NCBI GenBank assembly: GCA_944373065.1
Contig: CALWAJ010000022.1
Span: 1-15,549 of the forward strand
Length of the DNA: 15,549 nucleotides
Direction: 5' to 3'
Origin: an uncultured Bacilli bacterium
Lineage (GTDB): Bacteria; Bacillota_I; Bacilli_A; RF39; UBA660
Each line of letters opens with the position of its first letter. Positions within the stretch are counted from its first letter, which is position 1. A program made the translations under genes and the position numbers. This document shows positions 6,419-13,546 of this stretch, piece by piece. The notes beneath the pieces are model-generated. The model ran no database searches, was not told where the DNA came from, and saw only the letters and a list, made by a program, of their open reading frames with translations.

Positions 6419-7801
6419 CTATATTTTCTCTAAAACAGTACCATTTCTACTATCTATTAATCTGAAACCAATACTCTCTAAATAGTCACGAATCCTATCC
6501 GCTTCAGCATAATCTTTATTCGCTTTCGCTTCATTTCTTTTTTCTATTAAACTTTTTATCTCATCATCAATATCTATTATATCATTTTTTAACAAATCTA
6601 AACTTAAAACTTTATCAAATTCCCTAATTAAATGTTTCTTAGTCTTATCATTAGTATCAAGTTTTAATACTTCATAAAGAACTGTTAAAGCCATCGCTGT
6701 ATTCATATCATCACTTAAAGCATCTTTAAATTTATCTAAATAAATCTTAACCATTGTCTCATCAAGTTCTCCTTCATATTTAAGTAAAGATACCCTATTT
6801 TTAAGTTTCTTATAAGCATTCTCGGCTTGTCCTAAAGCTTCATAAGTAAATAATAAAGGTTTACGATAATGAGACTCTAAACACATATAACGATAACTTA
6901 AAGGATTAAAGCCCTTTTCTTCTAAAGTACTAACAGTAAGTATATCTCCTTTAGATTTACTCATCTTACCACTTTTATCATTTAAATGTTCTCCATGTAC
7001 CCAATAATTACACCATTTATGACCAAGATATGCTTCGCTCTGAGCAATCTCATTAGTATGATGAGGAAAGATATTATCAACTCCTCCACAGTGAATATCA
7101 AGATATTCTCCTAGATTTTTAATAGCAATACAAGAACATTCTATATGCCAACCAGGATAACCTACTCCAAAAGGACTATCCCATTTTAACTCTTGTGAAT
7201 CAAACTTAGATTTAGTAAACCATAAAACAAAGTCAGCCTGATTTCTCTTATTACTATCAAACTCTACCCCTTCACGAACTCCAACAACCATATCATCTAC
7301 TTTATGATTAGTTAAAATATAGTAGTCACTAAGTTTAGAAGTATCAAAATAAACATTACCACCTGCTTTATAAGCATAACCTTCATCAAGCAATTTTTCT
7401 ATCATCTTTATATAAGAATCTATATTACTAGTAGCAGGACTTACAATACTAGGCCACTTAATATTAAGTTTTTCTGTATCTTTTTTAAACTCATCAGTGT
7501 AAAACTTAGCGATATCTAATACAGATTTATGTTCTCTCTTAGCACTTTTAAGCATTTTATCTTCACCACTATCAGAATCACTTGACAAGTGCCCAACATC
7601 AGTAATATTCATACAACGTTTAACTTTATAATCTAACATATTTAAAGTTTTCTCTAATATATCTTCCATTATATAAGTCCTTAAATTACCAATATGAGCA
7701 TAGTGATAAACAGTAGGACCACAAGTATACATCTTAACTTCATTCTTATCTATTGGTACAAACTCTTCAACACATCTTGTAAGAGTATTATATAACTTCA
7801 T
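6419..7801 (-). CDS. cysS: Cysteinyl-tRNA synthetase
   Basis: CysS charges tRNA-Cys with cysteine and is a zinc-dependent class I synthetase acting as a monomer. The 460 residues match the family. The N-terminal YTCGPTVYHYAHIGNLRTY carries the zinc ligand C27 and the HIGH-type motif HIGN (36-39). Other zinc ligands are C222 (GWHIECSCIAI) and H247 with E251 (DNIFPHHTNEIAQSEA). KMSKSKGD (279-286) is the second ATP-binding signature. The C-terminal anticodon-binding part is present (ALSDDMNTAMAL and EAKANKDYAEADRIRDYL). The ATG at 7801 follows GAGG seven bases upstream. It leads the cysS-metallopeptidase-mrnC-rlmB-sigH group from its own promoter at about 7828. No T-box leader fits in the short (about 20-base) predicted 5' leader. 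Confidence 0.98.
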   Translation of the reverse strand: MKLYNTLTRCVEEFVPIDKNEVKMYTCGPTVYHYAHIGNLRTYIMEDILEKTLNMLDYKVKRCMNITDVGHLSSDSDSGEDKMLKSAKREHKSVLDIAKFYTDEFKKDTEKLNIKWPSIVSPATSNIDSYIKMIEKLLDEGYAYKAGGNVYFDTSKLSDYYILTNHKVDDMVVGVREGVEFDSNKRNQADFVLWFTKSKFDSQELKWDSPFGVGYPGWHIECSCIAIKNLGEYLDIHCGGVDNIFPHHTNEIAQSEAYLGHKWCNYWVHGEHLNDKSGKMSKSKGDILTVSTLEEKGFNPLSYRYMCLESHYRKPLLFTYEALGQAENAYKKLKNRVSLLKYEGELDETMVKIYLDKFKDALSDDMNTAMALTVLYEVLKLDTNDKTKKHLIREFDKVLSLDLLKNDIIDIDDEIKSLIEKRNEAKANKDYAEADRIRDYLESIGFRLIDSRNGTVLEKI

Positions 7802-7827
7802 AACATCGCCTCTTTCTAATTGTCTAT

Positions 7828-7836
7828 ATTATATCA
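7828..7836 (-). promoter_or_regulatory. Extended -10 promoter of cysS
   Basis: The minus strand reads TGATATAAT, a perfect -10 hexamer with the upstream TG of extended -10 promoters. No good -35 hexamer lies at the right distance, which fits this promoter type. Transcription would start near 7821, giving a leader of about 20 bases. It lies just beyond the U-run of the preceding terminator. Confidence 0.55.
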
Positions 7837-7846
7837 TTAAACTATC

Positions 7847-7881
7847 TAAAAGAAAATAAGAGACTAGTTAATAATCTCTTA
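7847..7881 (-). terminator. Rho-independent terminator after the unrecognised gene at 7900-8616
   Basis: On the minus strand TAAGAGA (7875-7881) and TCTCTTA (7857-7863) form a 7-bp stem with an 11-base loop, followed by TTTTCTTTT. It starts about 20 bases after the stop codon and precedes the cysS promoter, so it separates two transcription units. Confidence 0.7.
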
Positions 7882-7899
7882 CTATATTATATGAATATT

Positions 7900-8616
7900 T
7901 TATAGATATTTTTTCTTCTTTTGTAAAACATACTTATCACTTTCTTCTATAATATCAAAATTACAATTAGTACTTAAACTTCGATTCATTACCACATCAA
8001 CATTCTTATCACAATTACTACCATCTATTAACTTTCTATGATAACTAGAAAATACACTTTTAATCACTAAAGCTCCTAACATTCTATTAACATCACGCTC
8101 AGTTAAAATACCTTTTTCTTTTTTTAAAATAATTTCATCTGTTTCTGCATAATAAGACAAAATAATTGGTTTTTTAATCCTTAAAATATTTTCTAAACAA
8201 ATATTAATACTTCCAGAATAAATATTTATTTTAACAACTTGATCTTTAAAAACTAAATCGGTACCCATGGTAGATAACTCAATATTACTACAAAATTCAT
8301 CATCTAAAATATCTCTTGCCACCTCATTAAATTTATCACTATTCATAATCTCTAAAACTTTATCAGAAATAAAAACTCCATTTTTCTTTTCTACATAAGA
8401 TCCAAACAAAGCACTTAATTCTATTATATTATGACTTTTATAATTTTGTTTATAATCATAATTAATTTTTCCATTATTAAGTGAAAAATGCAAACTGTCA
8501 TATTTACTATCAAGTCTTGCATATTTGCCTAATTCTTGTAACTTATTCTCCATTCTTTGATATTCACTTCGTAACCCTAAAACAACATTACTTATTTCAT
8601 AAAAACTAGAATTCAT
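7900..8616 (-). CDS. Unrecognised 238-residue protein between clpC and cysS
   Basis: I do not recognise this protein. The ATG at 8616 follows a clear AGGAGAGG ribosome site (8623-8630). There is no signal peptide or membrane segment. Residues about 8-35 (VVLGLRSEYQRMENKLQELGKYARL) look like an amphipathic, possibly coiled-coil helix. The middle (about 110-165) alternates hydrophobic residues as in beta-strands (DLVFKDQVVKINIYSGSI, PIILSYYAETDEIILKK). The C-terminus is basic (QKKKKYL). Four scattered Cys residues do not form CxxC pairs, so it is not an McsA-type zinc protein even though it sits beside clpC where mcsA/mcsB/ctsR might be sought. It is flanked by terminators on both sides and has its own promoter, so it is probably a single-gene transcript. 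Confidence 0.8.
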   Translation of the reverse strand: MNSSFYEISNVVLGLRSEYQRMENKLQELGKYARLDSKYDSLHFSLNNGKINYDYKQNYKSHNIIELSALFGSYVEKKNGVFISDKVLEIMNSDKFNEVARDILDDEFCSNIELSTMGTDLVFKDQVVKINIYSGSINICLENILRIKKPIILSYYAETDEIILKKEKGILTERDVNRMLGALVIKSVFSSYHRKLIDGSNCDKNVDVVMNRSLSTNCNFDIIEESDKYVLQKKKKYL

Positions 8617-8638
8617 TTTTTACCTCTCCTCGTAATTT

Positions 8639-8678
8639 ATTCTACACTTTATTCTTTACTTTATCAATTAATTGTCAA
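8639..8678 (-). promoter_or_regulatory. Promoter region of the unrecognised gene at 7900-8616
   Basis: Two overlapping promoter-like pairs are visible on the minus strand. TTGATA (8662-8667) and TAGAAT (8639-8644) are 17 bases apart and each match five of six consensus bases. TTGACA (8673-8678, perfect) and AAGAAT (8651-8656) are 16 bases apart. Either would produce a short leader ending in the strong ribosome site. Confidence 0.55.
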
Positions 8679-8689
8679 ATATTCAATTC

Positions 8690-8731
8690 AAAAACAAAAG
8701 ATTATATAAAAACCTAACCTTTTTTATATAA
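8690..8731 (-). terminator. Rho-independent terminator of clpC
   Basis: A perfect 11-bp inverted repeat (TTATATAAAAA at 8702-8712, TTTTTATATAA at 8721-8731) with an 8-base loop follows the clpC stop by about 35 bases. On the minus strand it is followed by a U-rich run (TCTTTTGTTTTT). The stem is entirely A-T, which weakens it, but its length and position support a terminator. Confidence 0.6.
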
Positions 8732-8764
8732 TATTACAAAAGTCATACCACCATATTAAATTAG

Positions 8765-11053
8765 TCAGACAGTTATCTCTTTCTTACCATTATACCAAGC
8801 ATCAACAATAATAGGTGTAACCACTTCATCTATTACTTTATCAACACGTCTTGCCCCAAATTTTTCATAATTACTTTCTTCTATAACTTTATCCACAATT
8901 TCTGGGGAAATCATTATCTTTAGATCTTTCTTTTTAAATCCTTCTACTAATACATCTAATCTTTTTTCCACAATATTGTGAATAACATCACGACTTATAT
9001 CATTAAAGTAATAAATCTTACCTATTCTATTAACAAATTCCACCCCTAAAAACTCTTCTATATCTATATTGTTCTTACTTTCTGTAAAACCAATAGAATC
9101 TTTCGTATATCCTAAATTAGTAGTCATAAAAAGAAACACATTATCAAATCTCACCTTTCTACCACGAGAATCAGTCAAAACTCCTTCATCAAGCACTTGC
9201 AAGAACAGTTTCATTACTTCGCTACTAGCTTTCTCAATCTCATCTAACAAGATAACACAATGGGGATGCAATCTAATAGTATCTAAAACAGTCAAATGAT
9301 TATCAAATCCAACATAACCTGGAGGAGAACCAATAATCTTACTAACAGTATGAGCTTCTTTATATTCACTCATGTCAAGTCTAATAAAATTATCATCACC
9401 ATAAAGTAACCTTGCAAATTCTTTAACTAGTAAAGTTTTCCCAACTCCAGTCCTTCCACAGAATAAAAAAGATTCTATATGAGGTTTATCTTGAAATCCA
9501 AGTCTAACTTTCTTAACTCTTTTAACTAAATCAGCAATAATATTATCTTGTCCCAAAACTACTTTTTTTAACTCTTTCTCTAAATTATTTATAATCTTTC
9601 TACTACTCTTATTAATCTCATAAACAGGTATTTTAGTCTTTAAATATATAACATCTGCCACCATCTCTTTCGTAATTTTCTTAGGTTTCTTTTTAGAAAT
9701 GATTTTAAGTTCTAAGTCATTTTTCTTACTAAGCAACTCTTTCTCTTTTTCTTTATAAGTAGAAGCTAAATCAAAATCTTGCTTTATAATTGCTTTTTTC
9801 TTATTACTAATTACCTCTTGAAGTTCTGTATTTATCTCTAATAATACTGTATCGTTCTTATTTTCTAATAATGAGGCTTTAGTACAAACTTCATCCAAAA
9901 TATCTATAGATTTATCGGGTTGATAATACTCATATATATAGGTATCACTAAGTTCAACTATTAAATCTATTATATCATCACTAATACTAACAAAATGATA
10001 TGCTTCATATAAAGGTTTTAATTTCTTCAAAATTTCTTTAGTCTTAGTTTTTGTAGGTTCTTCTATCATAATAATTTGAAATCTTCTGTTCAAGGCCTTA
10101 TCTTTTTCTATAAAAGTATGATATTCATAAGTAGTAGTAGCACCTATTAATTGTATCTTACCTCTGGCTAAAGCTGGCTTAACGATATTAGATGCATCAA
10201 TAGCTCCTTCTGCACCACCCGCCCCAACAATTGTATGTATTTCATCTATAAAGATAATAATATCATCATTATCTTCTAACTCTTTTAATATCTTAGAAAC
10301 TCTTTCTTCAAACTCACCACGATATTTAGTACCTGCTACTAAGTTAGCCATAGCTAAAGAAATAATAGTCTTACCCTTAAGAGCTTTAGGAACATTATCA
10401 TTAACTATCCTTCTAGCTAATTCTTCAACAATTGCAGTCTTTCCAACTCCTGCTTCACCTATTAATAAAGGGTTATTTTTCCCTCTCCTACATAATATTT
10501 CAATCAAAGTTTTTATTTCTTCATCTCTTCCAATAACAGGATCTATCTCATTAGAAGTAACTCTTTTATTTAAATTAACCCCAAATTCTTCAACTAACAA
10601 TTTTCTATGTAATATCTTTTTATTACTCTTAATATCACCATAGATAGCATTATATATTTCATCAACATCTATATTAAGACCAATTAAAAGTCTAATAGCA
10701 ACACCTTCTCCTTCTTCTAATATAGCAAGAAAAAGTTCATTGACACTAACTTCTACTTCTCCCTTTTCTTTACTATTTAATGATGCTGTTTCTATCACTC
10801 TTTTTAATAGTGGTGTATATAAAAACCATTCATTCGCTTCTTTACCAACTCCTACTATTTTTATTAGTTCTTTTTTGAATATTTCATAAGTTATATTATA
10901 ACTTGCTAAAGTCTTTGTAATATCTAAGTCTTTCATCGAAAGTATAGCTAAAAATAAATGTTCACTCCCCACATATGGATGTCTTAAATTATTCATCTCT
11001 TTCTTTGCATATATTAAAGCCTTCTGAGCTTCTTCACTAAATCTTGAAAACAT
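8765..11053 (-). CDS. clpC: ClpC, AAA+ unfoldase subunit of the Clp protease
   Basis: ClpC forms hexamers that unfold proteins and feed them to ClpP. The 762 residues are a little shorter than the roughly 810 of B. subtilis. In order: two N-terminal Clp repeats (about 1-140), D1 with Walker A GEAGVGKT (199-206), pore loop KYRGEFEER (243-251), Walker B IIIFIDE (265-271) and arginine fingers R323/R324. The middle region (about 412-450) is a short coiled coil resembling the UVR-containing M-domain of ClpC. D2 has Walker A GRTGVGKT (533-540; Arg replaces the usual Pro), pore loop GYVGF (579-583), Walker B VILLDE (600-605) and sensor 2 GARRVDK (733-739). IGF (654-656) is the ClpP-docking tripeptide, so this is a protease partner and not a ClpB-type disaggregase. 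The ATG at 11053 follows GGAGGAAT. It stands alone, without ctsR, mcsA or mcsB beside it, and ends in TGA. Confidence 0.96.
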   Translation of the reverse strand: MFSRFSEEAQKALIYAKKEMNNLRHPYVGSEHLFLAILSMKDLDITKTLASYNITYEIFKKELIKIVGVGKEANEWFLYTPLLKRVIETASLNSKEKGEVEVSVNELFLAILEEGEGVAIRLLIGLNIDVDEIYNAIYGDIKSNKKILHRKLLVEEFGVNLNKRVTSNEIDPVIGRDEEIKTLIEILCRRGKNNPLLIGEAGVGKTAIVEELARRIVNDNVPKALKGKTIISLAMANLVAGTKYRGEFEERVSKILKELEDNDDIIIFIDEIHTIVGAGGAEGAIDASNIVKPALARGKIQLIGATTTYEYHTFIEKDKALNRRFQIIMIEEPTKTKTKEILKKLKPLYEAYHFVSISDDIIDLIVELSDTYIYEYYQPDKSIDILDEVCTKASLLENKNDTVLLEINTELQEVISNKKKAIIKQDFDLASTYKEKEKELLSKKNDLELKIISKKKPKKITKEMVADVIYLKTKIPVYEINKSSRKIINNLEKELKKVVLGQDNIIADLVKRVKKVRLGFQDKPHIESFLFCGRTGVGKTLLVKEFARLLYGDDNFIRLDMSEYKEAHTVSKIIGSPPGYVGFDNHLTVLDTIRLHPHCVILLDEIEKASSEVMKLFLQVLDEGVLTDSRGRKVRFDNVFLFMTTNLGYTKDSIGFTESKNNIDIEEFLGVEFVNRIGKIYYFNDISRDVIHNIVEKRLDVLVEGFKKKDLKIMISPEIVDKVIEESNYEKFGARRVDKVIDEVVTPIIVDAWYNGKKEITV

Positions 11054-11065
11054 ATAATTCCTCCA

Positions 11066-11094
11066 ATCTAATTATATTTTAAAGATAATTAGAT
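11066..11094 (-). promoter_or_regulatory. Perfect 10-9-10 inverted repeat over the clpC promoter (operator or leader hairpin)
   Basis: ATCTAATTAT (11066-11075) and ATAATTAGAT (11085-11094) are perfect inverted repeats separated by nine bases. The geometry is close to that of the HrcA operator CIRCE (nine, nine, nine), but the sequence is different, and it does not match the CtsR heptad GGTCAAA either. The repeat covers the predicted -10 region and ends two bases before the ribosome site, so it could bind a repressor or fold in the mRNA. Confidence 0.5.
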
Positions 11095-11105
11095 ATATTA
11101 ATCAA
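11076..11105 (-). promoter_or_regulatory. Possible promoter of clpC
   Basis: The minus strand has TTGATT (11100-11105, four of six consensus) and TAAAAT (11076-11081, five of six) 18 bases apart. The -10 falls inside the centre of the inverted repeat at 11066-11094. The gap between the upstream transporter terminator and clpC is only 77 bases, and this is its best promoter candidate. Confidence 0.4.
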
Positions 11106-11130
11106 GAAATACAATGCCCAAAAAAATGAC

Positions 11131-11154
11131 AAAAAAAAGTCCTCTAAAGAGGAC
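11131..11154 (-). terminator. Strong rho-independent terminator of the YfcC-like gene
   Basis: On the minus strand GTCCTCT and AGAGGAC (11139-11154) pair in a GC-containing stem, with the central bases unpaired, and are followed at once by eight U (11131-11138). It lies ten bases after the transporter stop codon. This is the most canonical terminator in the window. Confidence 0.9.
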
Positions 11155-11163
11155 CTTACACTA

Positions 11164-12561
11164 CTAAATTAATAGTATTACTGTAAATATAATAAAGGCT
11201 ACTACTAATAAAGCAACTAATAACTTCCAAATATACTTTAACCAACTTCCATATGGAACTTTAGTATAAGCTAAAGTTAACATAAGTGGAATACTAGTAG
11301 GAGCAACAAGTGTAACAATACCATAAATTGCTTGGAAAATTAATGCTATTAATTGATAATTATTAGTATCAGTAACAACACTTACAAAGTATGGTAATAC
11401 ACTATAAAATGCATAAAGAGGATCTCCATTAAAGATACTAGAAATCAAAATTACTAATCCAGTAGTAAAGATATTAAATCCTTTAGTTAATCCTAAAATA
11501 AATTTATAAATTACTAATTGATAAGGATCATAAGTAGTAAGAACTAAACATGTATAAATTAATACTACTAATAATGCAGGTAATAAGGCTTTCTTAGCAC
11601 CTTTAGCAAAACCATCAAATACATCATCCCATTTAATCTTATAAACAAATTTAAGAATTACAATAGCTATTAACATTAAAGTTATTAAATCTACTAAAGT
11701 CCAATATCCAAAAGCTTGAACAGCACCAAATAGTTTACCAAAAATAGGAAAACCAAATAATTCAAACTCTTTAACAGCAGTAGTAACATCATCGAACAAA
11801 GTAATTCCAAAAGCACCATTCCAAGAAATGAATCCTAAAACTGCAACTAAAAGAATTAAATCTAAAATTACAACTAAAGGCCATACTCTTTTCTTTTCTT
11901 TTGATTTTACTTCTTCTGGAATAAAATCATCTTTATCTTCACATTTTTTAGTACTATCTTTCTTACCAAATTTAAAAACAAATAAAGCTAGTAAAACAAT
12001 ACCTAAAACTAATAAAATAATTTTAGCCCAAATTAAATCTGTAAGTTCTACTGATAAATATTGTTGTAAAATTTGTGTAGTATTATAAGCAAAAGTTGTA
12101 CCCATTAAACCTACAGCCACACTACCAGCAGTAACAGCCACAGCTGCGCTTTTATTGTATCCCATCATTAATACCAATGAAATAACAAATGGGAATAACA
12201 TTAATAAAGCTAATTGTAGGCCTGCAAATGAAGTTAAAATAGCAAATAAAGCCATTATAATTATTAAGCAAATAACTTCTTTACCTTTAAACTTTTTGCA
12301 TAAATTATCAAGTAATTTTCTATAAGCTCCAGTTTTATATAGAACTCCATAGAAGCCACCTACTACTAAAACAAATAAAGCAACATAACCAAAATATCCA
12401 AATACTGTTGATTGATATGATAATAAATCAAATAATCCAACTTGATATCTTCCTATTTCAGTATATTCTGTCTGATATGTAGCACAAGGTAAAATCCATG
12501 TTAATAAAACGAATAATAACAATGTTATAACTACAATCTTTAATGCATTATGTTTTTTCAT
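11164..12561 (-). CDS. YfcC-family membrane transporter (DcuC/AbgT-like ion transporter group)
   Basis: This 465-residue membrane protein has about twelve hydrophobic segments. Its sequence resembles the YfcC family, which is related to C4-dicarboxylate and amino-acid carriers of the ion transporter superfamily. Supporting features are the N-terminal segment followed by ILPCATYQTEY, the GYFGYVALFVLVVGGFYGV helix, the charged cytoplasmic loop around residues 200-225 (KKDSTKKCEDKDDF) that divides two similar halves, and the C-terminal APTSIPLMLTLAYTKVPYGSW block. YfcC relatives often read PTSG in that block, whereas here it is PTSI. The ATG at 12561 follows AAGGAGAG. The substrate cannot be read from the sequence; amino acids or small carboxylates are plausible. 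The gene has its own promoter and a strong terminator, and lies after the amidotransferase gene. Confidence 0.85.
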   Translation of the reverse strand: MKKHNALKIVVITLLLFVLLTWILPCATYQTEYTEIGRYQVGLFDLLSYQSTVFGYFGYVALFVLVVGGFYGVLYKTGAYRKLLDNLCKKFKGKEVICLIIIMALFAILTSFAGLQLALLMLFPFVISLVLMMGYNKSAAVAVTAGSVAVGLMGTTFAYNTTQILQQYLSVELTDLIWAKIILLVLGIVLLALFVFKFGKKDSTKKCEDKDDFIPEEVKSKEKKRVWPLVVILDLILLVAVLGFISWNGAFGITLFDDVTTAVKEFELFGFPIFGKLFGAVQAFGYWTLVDLITLMLIAIVILKFVYKIKWDDVFDGFAKGAKKALLPALLVVLIYTCLVLTTYDPYQLVIYKFILGLTKGFNIFTTGLVILISSIFNGDPLYAFYSVLPYFVSVVTDTNNYQLIALIFQAIYGIVTLVAPTSIPLMLTLAYTKVPYGSWLKYIWKLLVALLVVAFIIFTVILLI

Positions 12562-12585
12562 TCTTTCTCTCTCCTTCCACTTATA

Positions 12586-12614
12586 ATTATACGAGTAAAT
12601 TCTTTTGTTTACAA
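12586..12614 (-). promoter_or_regulatory. Promoter of the YfcC-like gene
   Basis: TTGTAA (12609-12614) and a perfect TATAAT (12586-12591) are 17 bases apart on the minus strand. The -35 element overlaps a small palindrome TTGTTTACAA (12605-12614) that could be an operator. The predicted start is near 12579, giving a leader of about 18 bases with the AAGGAG site. Confidence 0.65.
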
Positions 12615-12630
12615 GCTTTTACATAATTTT

Positions 12631-13326
12631 TTAATGAAATTTTTGTGAAGAAGAAATAAATTTTGAAAATATTTTTCTTGAAGATTCATCTTTATCAATT
12701 AGAGATTCTGGATGCCACTGTACTCCTATTATAAATTTTCTATCTTTAAGTTCAACTCCCTCTATTAATCCATCACTACTTCTAGCATTAACTAAATTAT
12801 TATTTATTAAAGGCACATGATAACTATGTCTAGAATTAACCCATATTTCCTGCTCACCTATAATATTATAAAGTTTACTATTTTTATCTATTATAACTGA
12901 ATGAACATAAGACTTATTAGGCTCTAAATGATTAATAAACGTATCATTCTTAATAGTATTATCATAACCTATTCTCTCATCTCCACTTAATACTTTACTT
13001 AAAGCTTGCATTCCTAAACATATAGCAAGTAAAGGTTTATCCCACTTAATAGCATAATCAATAACAACTTCATCAAGTATGTACCAAGTATCTCCTCCAG
13101 GTAATATAAACCCATCACATAAATTAAGAACATTCTCTAAATCTTTAATCTCTTCTTCACTATAAAGATTTTTACAAGACATCTCATATTTATCAACAGG
13201 TAATATTAATAAAGGAATACCCCCAAACTTAGTAACTGCAAGTCTAACTTCTTCTGCACAAATAATATTAGATTCTCCACTATATAATCTTCCCACTATC
13301 CCGATAATAGGTTTAATCTTAACCAC
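12631..13326 (-). CDS. PuuD-like class I glutamine amidotransferase (peptidase C26 family)
   Basis: This 231-residue protein belongs to the gamma-glutamyl-gamma-aminobutyrate hydrolase group, which cleaves gamma-glutamyl bonds with a Cys-His-Glu triad. The N-terminus KPIIGIVGR is typical. FILPGGD (73-79) forms the oxyanion strand, LLAICLGMQAL (99-109) carries the nucleophile C103, and VQWHPES (202-208) provides H205 and E207. NSRHSYHV (about 163-170) matches the family pattern NSxHHQ in a divergent form. The substrate may be gamma-glutamyl-GABA or another gamma-glutamyl compound. The start is uncertain. The only canonical codon is a GTG at 13326 that lies inside the GAGGTGG ribosome site; an ATT at 13317 would be correctly spaced and give MKPIIGIVGR. 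A hairpin with a U-run lies 17 bases upstream. No terminator is visible before the transporter gene, so read-through is possible. Confidence 0.88.
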   Translation of the reverse strand: MVKIKPIIGIVGRLYSGESNIICAEEVRLAVTKFGGIPLLILPVDKYEMSCKNLYSEEEIKDLENVLNLCDGFILPGGDTWYILDEVVIDYAIKWDKPLLAICLGMQALSKVLSGDERIGYDNTIKNDTFINHLEPNKSYVHSVIIDKNSKLYNIIGEQEIWVNSRHSYHVPLINNNLVNARSSDGLIEGVELKDRKFIIGVQWHPESLIDKDESSRKIFSKFISSSQKFH

Positions 13327-13342
13327 CTCAAAATAGAATATG

Positions 13343-13373
13343 AAAAAAGATAAGAATATTTAACTCTTATCTT
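13343..13373 (-). terminator. Terminator-like hairpin in front of the PuuD-like gene
   Basis: AAGATAAGA (13347-13355) and TCTTATCTT (13365-13373) form a perfect 9-bp stem with a 9-base loop. On the minus strand the 3' arm runs into six U in total. The ribosome site of the PuuD-like gene begins 13 bases later. It could end the lysS transcript or gate expression of the next gene. Confidence 0.65.
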
Positions 13374-13375
13374 AA

Positions 13376-13390
13376 CAATTTAACAAATTG
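13376..13390. repeat. Short palindrome CAATTT-AAC-AAATTG
   Basis: A perfect 6-bp inverted repeat with a 3-base centre lies two bases upstream of the hairpin stem before the PuuD-like gene. It could be a small operator. In such AT-rich DNA it could also be chance. Confidence 0.3.
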
Positions 13391-13462
13391 ACATACAAGA
13401 TATACTATAATAACTTTCAGAAAGAAATAATATCTATTAATAATTATATTTACTTCTTTTAT

Positions 13463-13537
13463 AAAACTCGTACCACAATTCGTTTAGGACGTTAGTATGA
13501 GGCTTAGTACATCATACATAGTGGCAGAGTTTTTTTT
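13463..13537. ncRNA. Unclassified structured element between lysS and the PuuD-like gene
   Basis: This 75-base stretch folds on paper into a branched structure. The outer stem pairs AAAACTC (13463-13469) with GAGTTTT (13527-13533). An inner stem pairs CCAC (13473-13476) with GTGG (13521-13524). A hairpin GTATGA/TCATAC (13495-13500 with 13512-13517) has an 11-base loop, and a small CGT/ACG hairpin lies at 13481-13491. On the plus strand the element ends in eight T, as in a terminator. On the minus strand one extra G-U pair extends the inner stem and four U follow. It may be a bidirectional terminator, the 3' end of lysS mRNA, or a leader RNA of the next gene. I could not match it to a tRNA, 5S rRNA, or any riboswitch class I know. 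Confidence 0.4.
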
Positions 13538-13546
13538 ATTTTAAAT

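Noticed and set aside
8765..8767. Reassignment of UGA to Trp as in Mycoplasma
   Set aside because: clpC ends at a TGA exactly where the protein should end, and Trp codons in the genes inspected are UGG.
9069..9299. Open frame of 76 codons on the plus strand
   Set aside because: It is antisense to the conserved second AAA+ domain of clpC, which explains the lack of stops.
11054..11130. CtsR or CIRCE operator before clpC
   Set aside because: Neither the GGTCAAA heptad repeat nor the TTAGCACTC arms are present; only the unrelated 10-9-10 repeat was found.
11828..12088. Open frame of 86 codons on the plus strand
   Set aside because: It is antisense to the loop and helices of the YfcC-like gene and has no support as a gene.
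12605..12614. TTGTTTACAA palindrome at the YfcC-like promoter as a named regulator site
   Set aside because: It overlaps the -35 element suggestively, but the sequence is too short and AT-rich to assign to a known regulator.
13388..13411. Plus-strand promoter made of perfect TTGACA and TATAAT
   Set aside because: The two hexamers are only 12 bases apart, too close for a normal sigma-A promoter, and no gene follows on the plus strand.
13463..13537. Identification of the structured element as a twister ribozyme, glutamine RNA, T-box or 5S rRNA
   Set aside because: The conserved core bases of these RNAs are not in the right positions. Some fragments look similar (CTAAGCC, GGACG) but the whole does not fit.
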